From Sipunculus nudus (Eukaryota > Annelida > Sipuncula > Golfingiida > Sipunculidae), in contig CM049313.1 in the NCBI GenBank assembly GCA_026874595.1, forward strand, positions 73,216,659 to 73,280,658: a stretch of 64,000 nt of DNA, given 5' to 3'. Under the pieces are notes generated by a model. That model was not told the DNA's origin, did no database searches, and worked only from the letters and a program-made list of their open reading frames with translations. Shown here piece after piece: positions 42,601 to 54,600 of the stretch; position 1 is the first letter of the stretch; each line of letters starts with the position of its first letter. The translations under genes and the position numbers were made by a program.

Positions 42601-45600
42601 CAATCTGATCTTTATTTTAACCACAAACTGGCTGGTAAATATCCTAAGATTTAGTGTAAAATTAAAGCCAGACTGATCTTTGTGACACACAGGATCCCTA
42701 TTATTTCTGTATTTGTTTTATATTTCAGAGTCTGGTTGTTAGAGATGCTGCCTGGTGATGAAGCCCGTGTGTACTTCATCGATTACGGAAATGTAGAAGT
42801 GTATCCAGTGAGAGAACTGCGCTGTCTAGCAGATGAGCATTGGGGTTTATATCCCATAGCTGTGCCATTCAGAGTCACAGGTATGGAGCAGCTTACGTAC
42901 TTAATATAGCAAACTGATGTCTTTTGCAGCTTATTTGTTCTAATTTTCAATATGGTAATACACTGAATGGGAGCTTATTTGATTAAATAAACATCTAAAA
43001 CATCAAACTGAATTAAGTTTTTGGTTACCTTTCATATTGTATATTCTGATATTTATATGTCCCCATGGGCAGTGACATAGTGTTTGGTCTGTCGTAGTGA
43101 TCCATAGTCGTCATTGAATTTGAATGCAATAACTTTTGAACCAAATCATAGTTTTTAGCTCAGCTGACTATAAGTCATCTGAGCAATAGTTGTGGTCCAT
43201 TGTCCGTCGTCCGGATGTCCGTTCGTAAGACTGGCACGTTTTGACACCATTGGACCTACGAATCTGAAATTCGGCATACAGTTAGATGTCCCCAAAATCT
43301 CCTACCGTGCCGAAAATTGGGTCAATAGGACTTTGTTCCTTCGAGATATTAAGGAAAAACCTCAATTTTTTATTAGAAATCTATTTTCACACTTCAGGAC
43401 TGCCTAATATCAAACTCACTCATCTGGTTTTCTTCATATTTACCAGAAATATTCCTCTATATAGTTCCTATATACATGCCTGAAATTAAGTCAGTATTAT
43501 TTGATTTATAAAAGTTATGGGCCCAAACATAATGGACTTTGTAAAAATATCAGGAAAGATGTTTGGTCACTTAAGACCAAAAGTGTTAAAGGTAGGGACT
43601 TTTTTTCAGTAATACAACTTTAATTATAATTAATCAAAATTTAATTGTATACCAAAAATTAGATCAAAATCTGTTAAATTTTTTTAAATATTGGCAAAAA
43701 TATAAAATTGGTACCTTAAATTTTGCACAACTTTGGCCATGGCACGTTTTTTCCCTGTAAGTACTGTGGATTTAATTTTCACAGCATGTACACCTAAGGA
43801 TTTAATCTGTTATTTAATCTGAAATTAGGTCACTGCGACCTATATTCTCGAAGTTATGGGGTGTGTTTGCACCCCCCAGAAATAACTCTTTGAGACAAAA
43901 TTTTCATCCCAAACCTTCCATCTTTCACATACAGCTCACCTACCAACAGGGGAAGAACCATAATTTTTTTTGAGGTCAAAAGGTCAAAGGTCAAGGTCAC
44001 AGGAGCCTCTTCTTTGAAAAGCCTGTGGATGCATTTTAAGCCAACCCTTTCATCCCAATTCTTTGATTTTTCACATATAGCTCACCTACTAAGTTGGAGA
44101 AGAATCCTATAGATTTTGAGGTCACAAGGTCAAAGGTCAGGGTCACAGGATCCCCTTCTTTGAAAAGGTTGTGAACACATTTCAAGCTAGACTTTTCATT
44201 TCAAACCTTCCAGCACTGATATCGCTTCTCTGCCAACAGGGGAAAAGACCTGTTGATTTTGAGGTCAACGGTCAAGTTCACAGCACCCACTTCTTGCGTG
44301 GAGTCATTTTCAGGCAAACTTTTCAATCTGTACCATCCATCTGTCATATATGGCTTACCTACCAATAAGGGAAGAAGCCTATTGATGTTGAGGTCAAAAA
44401 GTCAAAGGTCAAGGTCACAATATTTAATTGTTCTAAATGCTTGTGAGCATATTTCAAGTGTAACTGTCAACCCAAACCTTCAGTCTTTCACATATGCCAC
44501 ATCTATGCATCACTCAGTTTGACTCAAACTTCATATTTATGGGTCTTTTTGCTTGAATAAATAACTTATTGTATCAGCCAAAACAGAGTTTTGCGGATAC
44601 TATGTTTTCAGCTGGCCGCCGCCGCCGCCGCCGCGTAGGTGTCCGGAGAACTCCTCCGTAACCGCTGGGCGGAATTTTCTGAAACCCGGGATTATGTTCG
44701 GGTCACATGTGAACTGCTGCGCCCCGATTTTGTTTTGACCTCTGACCTTTCCTTTGCGCTCTGCGTCCGTTTGTGCGTCTGTTTCCACACATAAACCCAC
44801 ATATCTCGGGAACCGTTTGACCGATCAGGAAAATTTTTTTGCACAAATGTAGCCCTCGGAGAGCTTTATAACATACACCAAAAATGGTGGCGCCACCTGC
44901 AACCATGTTTGCACAGTGTCCATCTGTTCGTCTGCCTTGGGTTAAAATCACTCATATCTCTGCAGTGACTTGACTAATTCACCTGAAATTGGGCATGTGT
45001 AAACATCCTGGATAGCTTTTCTGATTTTATCACAGGTGGCGCCACCTACATTCACGTTTACGCTGCAGACATCCAAGCTCATATCTCGGGAACCGTTTGA
45101 CCGATCAGGAAAATTCTTTTGCACAAATGTAGCCCTTGGAGAGCTTTATAACATACACCAAAAATGGTGGCGCCACCTGCAACCATGTTTGCACAGTGTC
45201 CATCTGTTCGTCTGCCTTGGGTTAAAATCACTCATATCTCTGCAGTGACTTGACTAATTCACCTGAAATTGGGCATGCGTATACATCCTGGATAGCTTTT
45301 CTGATTTTATGACAGGTGGCGCCACCTACATTCACGTTTACGCTGCAGACATCAAAAGTCATATCTCGGGAACCGTTTGACCGATCAGGAAAATTCTTTT
45401 GCACAAATGTAGCCCTTGGAGAGCTTTATAACATACACCAAAAATGGTGGCGCTACCTGCAACCATGTTTGCACAGTGTCCATCTGTTTGTCTGCCTTGG
45501 GTTAAAATCACTCATATCTCTGCAGTGACTTGACTAATTCACCTGAAATTTAGCATGCGTATACATCCTGGATAGCTTTTCTGATTTTATGACAGGTGGC

Positions 45601-48600
45601 GCCACCTACATTCACGTTTACGCTGCAGACATCCAAGCTCATATCTCAGGAACCGTTTGACCGATCAGGAAAATTTTTTTGCACAAATGTAGCCCTTGGA
45701 GAGCTTTATAACATACACCGAAAATGGTGGCACCACCTGCAACCATGTTTGCACAGTGTCCATCTGTTCTTCTGCCTTGGGTTAAAATCACTCATATTTC
45801 TGCAGTGGTTTGACTAATTCACCTGAAATTCGGCATGCTTATACATCCTGGATAGCTTTTCTGATTTTGACAGGTGGCGCTTCCTACAATCAAGTTTACG
45901 CTGCAGACATCCAAGCTCATATCTAGGGAACCGTTTGACCGATTGGGCCAAAATTTTGCATGTGTATAAATCTCACATAGCTCTTTATCATACACATAAC
46001 TGGTGGCGCCACCTGCAGCCATGTTTGCACAGCTCCCATCTGTTTGTCTGCCATGGGATAAAATATCCATGCTAATATGCAACACTTCACCCGTTCCACT
46101 CTGATTTAGGCGGATACAAGTAGTCGCTTGTCGACTACCCGTATTCTAGTTGATTTTGGGGTCAGCTGGTCAGCAGGTTCAAGGTTGCAGGTCCATGTTA
46201 TTCACCCATTGGTTGCCAAGTAATTACACCAGATTTAAGTGGTTAGTAGTTACCCATCATTTAGAAAGAATCCAGTTGATATATGGGCAAAAGGCCAAGG
46301 TCATAGGTCAGGGATGTTCACAATTACTTATTTTATAGACCATCTCTATTTTTCTTGTATATATAACCATCCCACTCCAGCTGGTACATCTCCCTGTGTG
46401 GCTGTAATTGTGAGTGACACTGGTGACATATGACTCCCTTTTGTATCAGCCTATTAAGTGATAAGGCTCAGTGATAAGTACCTCGTTACTTCATAACAAA
46501 AACACTGTTGTCAGAATGCTTCAGCCAGGCATTAAGACTATGAGAGTATAGTATTAAAGTTTAGCTACTGATTAATAAGATGATGGGAACATTTTGCAGT
46601 TTATTTTATGGAATCCTAGCAATAAACTTAGTTTTCTAGATATCTGAATATTATTATAAAAATCATCAGATATACCATCAAGTGTTTGTTCTGATAATAT
46701 GTGGGTCTTTACCTGGATTTAGGATGGCTTTATTTGATTACAAGACTCTTAGTGATGCTTTCTGCATTTCTTTTCTTTTAGGTTTTGCAGTTTACCTACC
46801 CTGCTGACCCCATTAAATAGCAAGCTGATAATTCAAACAAATTGGAATTGCACTCTTTACATTTGCATGTTCATAAATCTGATATGAGAGCTCTCCAACC
46901 TTATCATGCCTTTTGAATTGTTTTGGACATTCATAACTGTTACATTCTTTGAAGCAATTGCTACAAGTTTAGTGTCTCATTGGAGGATGTGTGATATCAA
47001 ATGTCAGACTTGTCAGAAAACCATTATGTCTGCCAGGTAGCCATTTTAGAAATCCTTTTGCCAGGGCAGTTTCTGTGATTTTTTTATGATGTTTCGTCCC
47101 TTTTAGAGGATGTTTGTTGTTCAATTTCCGACCTGTCAGAAATCCAATATGGCCACCAGGAAGCCATCTTTAAATTCCTTTAGAACATATTATCTCAAGA
47201 ACTATTAAAGTGAATGCAGTGGGATGTATATAAATGTTATCTTGCATTGGGTCAAAGATTTCTTAAGAAATATGACCATCATTTATGAAAGCTCAGTACA
47301 GTTGGCTTGTATTGAATAAAAATTAATATGGAAGCACATGTTTCACAATAATTCTTACATGGATTTCCTTGATCTTTTGCTATATATTTTGATCTTATAT
47401 TTGCCCTTTGTGGTGTTCCTTTGAGACTGACAGGTATCGAGCAAGCTGTGGGATTAGTTCCTGATAGCTCAACAACCATACATTTTGCCTCAGACCATCA
47501 TTGTATCCCCAGACAAAGTCGGGATACTATGGTTTCACGACGGTCCCGCCGCTGCCGCAGAAAAACCTTGGGTTGTGAGTGGGATAACTAAAAAAATATT
47601 TCACTAATTTTTTTCAAACTTTACATTTGTATAGATATAGGTAAGGGGACGAAGCCTATTCAAAATGGGGTCATGACCTATGCTAGGAGAATGACCTTGA
47701 TCTTGAATAGGTCCATTATTCTTAAATATCTCAAGTAAGCTTGCGTGGACTGGTCTAAAAATTAAGGTTACCGAAGATCTTGGATAGCCTTTGGATATAC
47801 AGGAAACTAGTGGCGCCACCTATTATCCTTTTCTTGTTTTTACGCCTTTTAATACCCCCATAATTGCCACTTGACAGTACTGTAAGCATTATAAGTCAAA
47901 AACTAATGGACAGATTTCTTTCATATTATGCACATGTAGAGAGATGGGCTATGGGATGAGGTCTGTTTACATTTGGGTCATGACCTTTACCATGAGAGTG
48001 GCCCTGACCTTTAATGTGTCCATATTTGGTGAAAATCACACACCTCTTATGATATCTCCAGTGTTGATAGCCATATGGATTTCAAACGTGACTTATGTAT
48101 GGCCCACTACTAAAGTAAGAACCCTATAGGTTCTAGGGTCAGGAGGTCTAAGGTCAAGGTCACTGGACTTGCATCTTACAAGATACTGTGGATGCATTTT
48201 AAGCCAAACTTTCAAGGTCTTCCATCTTGAATATATAGCTCACTTGCCAATAGTGGATGATCCATATCAATTTTGGGGTCACAAGAACAAAGGTCAAGGC
48301 CACAGGAGCTATATGTCAAAAAATTAGTTTCTGGATGATAATTCCTGCTTTTATTGATGTATGGATTTCAAACTTGATTTGTATATGACCCATTGGAAAA
48401 GCAAGACCCGAATTGATTTTGGGGTCATGAGGTCAAAGGTCAAGGTCACAGGACACATCTTTAAAAAGATTATGGATGCATTTTCAGCCAAACAATTCAT
48501 CTCAGACATTTCATCTTGCACATACAGTTCCCCTGCCAAGAGTGGAAGACGCCTGTCAATTGTGAGGTCACAAGGTCAAAGGTGAAGGTCACAGGAGCCA

Positions 48601-51600
48601 TCTGTCCAAAAATTAGTTCCTGAGATGATAATTCAAGCTTGGATTAATATATGGATTTCAAACCTGACTTTTATATGGCCCATCAATAAATCTAGACCTC
48701 TATTGATTTATATATAAAAGTGGATGATCAATATCAATTTTGGGGTCACAAGGTCAAAGGTCAAGGCCACAGGAGCCATCTGTCCAAAAATTAGTTTCTG
48801 GATGATAATTCCTGCTTTTATTGATGTATAGATTTCAAACTTGACTTATATATGTCCCATTGAAAAAGCAAGACCCCAATTGATTTTTGGGTCATGAGGT
48901 CAAAGGTCAAGGTCACAGGACCAACATCTTCAAAAAGATTGTGGATTGATAGATGGAAGAAACAATAATTGCTTGCCAAGTGTCAGTATATACTGCTAAA
49001 AATGGGGGCCTATTCTTAAAGGGGGGGGGGGGCCTACTATGTCTGGGGATACTCTGGCACCTGCGGTGCCAAGAAATATCTAGTTCACTATGTTTTAACC
49101 AGACATATATGATAAGAATTTATGGCAATGTAGAAAGTTTAAACAAAATTGGCATATAGGTTCTTCAACAATTTTACTAGTTGTGAATCGCAACCCATGA
49201 TGTCGCAGGTCATGCTTGGCAGCTGAGCGTCATGACCCATGGGTCACTTGTTTAAAACATATTTTCACACCTCAGGACTGACTAATATAAAAAACACTCA
49301 TCTGTTTTTCCTCATATTTACCATAAATATTCCTCTATATAATTCCTATATACATGCCAGAAATAAGGTCTGTATTATATAATTTAAAAAAGTTATGGGC
49401 TCCAACATAATGCATTTTGTAAAAAATCAGAAAAGATATTTGATCGCTTAACACAAAACATGTTAAAGCTAAGGACTTTTTTCCAGTAATATAACTTAAA
49501 TCAATCAAAATTAAATTGTATACCCAAAATTAGATCAAAATTTTAAAAGAAATTAGCAAAAATAAAAATTGGTACCTTAAATTTTGCCCAACTTTGGCCA
49601 CGGCACATTTTTTTCCTGTAAGTACTGTGGATTTAATTTTCACAACATGTGCACATAAGGATTTAATCTGTTAAAATCTGAAAATTGAAAATAAAAGCTG
49701 CAAAATTAGCCTAGTAATTGAATTTATTTTGGAGGTTCTTGTTGTATTCTCTTACATTGTCAAGCACTTTGGTGACAGTAGGTCATTCAGTGCAGCTCTC
49801 TTCACTGAGTTGAGCTAGATCAGGCTGTCTGCAGTTAATACCATACCACAGGGAGCCTTTTTCTCTGGCAACCCCTGCTCCCCCCCCCCCCCCCAACCCA
49901 CCCCCATTCTGTTGACAGACCTGTACTATGAACTAGATGAATCTTAAAATTAACATTTTTTTCAGCAACGAGCAGTAACAACGGAGACCCCTCCCCCCAT
50001 CCACCCCTTCAATACACAGGACCAATACAAAAGATGAATCTTATAATTTTAATGTTAAATAAATTCTTATTGATGAGACTTGGACAATTTTTATTGTTTT
50101 AAAGAAAAAAAATTCAGGAATTTAATCCTAATATTCAAATGTGATAAAATATTAGGATCTAATGTAAGTGCTAACTGACAAGATTTAAGAAGATATAATT
50201 ACTTTGTAGCATTTCATTCATGTCTCTTAAAGTTAAAGTTGGCAGAGCCTAGGTGTGAATAACACAGTTAACTTAGTATTAAAATTAGGAATATTGGTCA
50301 AACTTTGTTGGATTCATTTTTTACTCATATTGCCATATATTTAAATTTTGAAAACTTAATTACCTTCACACATTATTTTTTTAATGAAATGTTACTTTTA
50401 TATAACACTTACCGTAAGCCTATTTGTTCCCTATGTGCATCACTAAATGGTTTAGCTCATGTCCATTTTTCTATAATTTACAGAGTTTCATTTTAGCAGG
50501 GCATTTTTCTCATAGCTTTTCTAATGATAATATACATGAAAAACCAAAAGAAATAAAAATATTTTGCAGTTACTAATATTTTCCAAAATTCAGCTGAGCG
50601 ATGTGACCCATGGGTCCCTTGTTTTTTTTCACAAAATTTAAAATTTGAATTGTTTGTACCAGCATCTCTGATGAGTTCGGAAACCAGTGACCTTCACCTT
50701 AATCTTTAAGGTCAAGTAAGTTGAACAAAAATTGTGAACCACATAATAATCTTCATAAAAATTATAGAATTTTTGTGAACCCCACAATTTTGAAGTACTC
50801 CATAAATTTTCCTCAAATTTTTTGGGGAGGGGGGCTTGGGCAGGGATAGTTTTGCAAATGTATAAACAAACTCATTCTGGTTTAACATGGTCTTAGAAAA
50901 AGCTAATAGAGTATATTTGTAGAGTTTATGCATGCACACTTTCCTTTTATAATATCACCATATAATTTTTTATTATACCGTAAAATCTCCACTTAAAACC
51001 GCTGTTTAATCAAGAAATTCAAAATCTTGAAATCAGGTTGATTTCCTGAAAGCACTGTGCGGTTTATACTAGAAGGGTTTCCTTAATATCTTCCTGACAG
51101 ACATTGTTTTTGGGCTGGTGCGTGGGCGATAATATTGATATATAACTTTTGAAGGCTGTTCTTAGCATGCATGGGAGCCGTATGTAAATGTATTATTTAT
51201 GACTATTTGTTATTTATAAATTGTAAAAATTGCTGATTAGTTTTCGTGTGATATATAACTTGTTATAAAATCTTGGTAATTGTCACCAGAAAATACGTTT
51301 ACAACAACCCTGCTGTTACACACAGCGGCCCACTTCGTTGGGAATGGTCAAGCAAAATTGAAATAAAGCCTACTTTAAGCCGTTTGCGGCATTATTTAGC
51401 AATGATTATTTGTTTAAAACGTAAAATGAATAAAAAGCTGACAACGTAAAGAGTCACACAATGGCAGACGATCGTTTTAAAATCAAGTTTAAGTGCCGCC
51501 ATGTGCTGAAACGCCCCGGTATTCTGCTAAGAATATTTTGAACGGCTGTATGCGGTGGGTGGTAAATAGAACAGCCACCTATTTCATCCCAGCGTGCCTT

Positions 51601-54600
51601 GCGCGAACACTGCCTTGACAAAATGGCTCTCCACACGGAAACTTTCTTCAGGTAAAAAACTTGCTCACCCGGACTGGCCACTTTAATTTTACCTTAAAAT
51701 CACTAGTTTTCAAGCGTCATGTTTCCTATACGTGCGTATCTCGACAAGGTAACTTCAGTTACTTTGATATTTAGTTAAGTTGACCAGCGATGTTTTCAAA
51801 CGCACCAGCTAATTGTGACATGGAGCGATGTCAACGTACGATGTGACGATGATAATACCGAAGTAACCGGTATGAAAATGAGTTGAATCTTCCGAGTAAT
51901 TCCAGAAAATGGAATTTCATCAAAAATTAAGATTTCAAAATAATACTTTTAGAATTAAGATATACAGTGACTTGAAATGGATCAGCAGAATATTTCTTCG
52001 ATAATATAATGACAAATCAGTAGTAAACAAAAATACGGCACGGAATATAAAATCTGTATAACCAGGCAGAGGTTTACCGGCCCTTACGTCTTCCCAAACT
52101 TCATGCTTGAGTGACCCTGCAAAAAAAGTGTTATGATGTGTTTAAATAAAATGCCCAAGGAATTTTTAAAGTGGACAGGAATGGCCGAGTCGCAACCTAC
52201 GCGTGTTCATTTCTAGATGATAGCTTGATTGTGTCTTTTGTCAAATCATTCCGTAGCGAAAGTTGGTGCGGTTTTAAAGGGGGGTTCTTAGTATTTGAGC
52301 CCCTCGCGGTGTCTCGCCTGGAATTTCGGCAAAGTCTGGGTGCGGTTTTAATCGGAAGTGCGGTTTTAAGTGGAGATTTTACGGTAATCCACTTTGACAT
52401 ACTGGGATGTATTTATCAATAGCATGTTACCCTATCTCATTCCTCACCCTAATACCCTTCAAACCACATATCACTGTAAATCAATGTGTGTATTTTAACC
52501 TGTCCATATTATATAGTTACCTAAGTGAGAAACAACTGAAGGCTTCTTCTTTTGCAGCTTCAGGGAGCATATTAGGTAAAAGGCCTGCTGAGCATTATTA
52601 TTATTTGCAGTTTAAAACCCTTACCCCTGTTATATAAGCAACTTTCTTGCTGATTTCTGTATGAACTAGCTGTGGGTATGAAAAAGGCCTGTTATGATCA
52701 GATGATTGGTTGTTGGTGAACTGTACAATGATATATATAATTTATTTTTGTTTATGAGTAAACTGTTTGATGATCTGGCAGGCAGGGGGATATGGTACCA
52801 GTGATGGGTTTTATTATACCTGTCCTAGCTGACTCCTGACCAGAGATATCATGTGTGTGGTCTTTAATCATGAAGCCCAAAACCAGATTAAGCACAATTT
52901 CTGCTATATGGTCTTACCTATGGTGACCTTTCTCTTAGCTTAAAGTTATCTCCTTACCCTTTGCAACCACTACCATTGAGAGAATAATTTTTATGCCCCC
53001 GCCACAAAGTTGCCGGGGCATATAGTTTCACCCATGTCCGTCATTCCATCATTCCGTCATTCCGAAATCAAACAGTTGTACGGACTTTTTTTCGCAATGC
53101 CTGCAGATATTGGCCTGATTTTTGGTGTGTGGACAGATAATGACCAGTTACAGATGAAGTTCGCGTTTCGTCCCGGTTGACCTACTTTTGACTGTTTTAC
53201 GGCTCCTAAACTTAGAAAATTTCATGAAAAATAGAAATTTTCATGACAAATACACATGTACAGACTTTTTTTTCGCAATGCCTGCAGATATTGGCCTGAT
53301 TTTTGGTGTGTTGGCAGATAATGACCAGTTACAGATTGAGTTCGCGTTTCGTCCTGTTTGACCTACTTTTGACCGTTTTACAGCTCCTAAACTTAGAAAA
53401 TTTCATGATAAATAGAAATTTTCATGACAAATTTACATGTACGGACTTTTTTTCGCAATGGTCATGAGTGTTTTTAGCTCAGCTGACTATAAGTCATCTG
53501 AGCTATAGTCGTGGTCCATTGTCCGTCGTCCGTCCGTCGTGCCGTCCGTCTGTCCGTCCGTCCGTCCGTAGATGTGGCACGTTTTGAAACTGTAAGACCT
53601 AGGAATCCAAAATTCGGCATAATGTTAGATGTCCCCAAGATCTCCTACCAAGCCGAAAACTGGGTCTTTGCAACTTCGTTCCTTTGAGAAATTAAGGAAA
53701 AACCTCAATTTTTTATTAAAAACCTATTTTCACACTTTAGGACTGCCTAATATCAAAACCACTCATATGTTTTTCCTCATATTTACCATAAATATTCCTC
53801 TATATACTTCCTATGTACATGCCAGAAATTATGTCTGTATTATTTAATTTAAAAAAGTTCTGGGCCCAAACATAATGCATTTTGAAAAAAATAAGGAAAG
53901 ATATTTGATCACTTAACACAAAAAATGTTAAAGCTGTGGACCTTTTTTCCAGTAATATAACTTTAATTAATCAAAATTAAATTGTATACCCAAAATTAGA
54001 TGAAAATCTTTTAAATTTTTTAAAATATTAATAAAAATAAAAAATTGGTACCTTAAATTTTGCCCAACTTTGACCATGGCACGTTTTTTTCCTGTAAGTA
54101 CTGTGGATTTAATTTTCACAGCATGTTTTTGTCAGCATTTCAACTGTTAACACCAAAAATTTGAAACCAGTTGATCAAAAACTGTAGATTTTAATCAAGT
54201 TTTCAAGCATCTTGTAACATATTGTTTACATCAAGCTAGTGTTATGCAGTTTGCAAAAGCTCAGCTCCCAAGCTTCAGCTCTAAGTTCCTTAAATTCAGC
54301 ATACAGTTAGATGTCTCCAAAATCCCCTACCATGCCAAGAATTTGGTCACTAGGACTTAATACCTTCGAGATATTAATGAAAAGCTTCATTTTTCCATTA
54401 AAAACCCATTGTTACACTTCAAGACTGCCTAATATCAAAACCACTGATCTGACTTTAATCATAAACAATATACATATTTTTCATTCTCTATGCACATCCC
54501 AGAATGATGTCAGTGTTGCGTAATTGTTTTAAGTTATGGGCCCAAACATAATGCACTTTGTAAAAAATCAAGAAATATATTTACTCCCTTAACAAGGGCA

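Larger units (their letters stand above)
43156..49250 (+). mobile_element. Family A element copy 4, with nested elements
   Basis: 5' palindrome at 43156; 'aggtcaaaggtcaaggtcac' tandem units at 43970-44420; then family C (44571-46149) and family G (47503-49083) inserted; 3' end CAGCTGAGCGTCATGACCCA...CACTTG at 49250. That all of this is one element split by insertions is my reading; part of 46150-47500 has no match to other copies. Confidence 0.5.

Noticed and set aside
44590-44640. CCG-repeat segment as a CpG island promoter.
   Set aside because: It is a conserved part of family C (also at 9385 and 62705) and of family G (47545).
45036-45817. Three similar 70-codon frames as a small gene family.
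   Set aside because: They are the same phase of a 280-bp non-coding tandem repeat.
51454-51681. 75-codon minus-strand frame as a transposase or host gene fragment.
   Set aside because: Inside the MITE; no known motif and too short to support.
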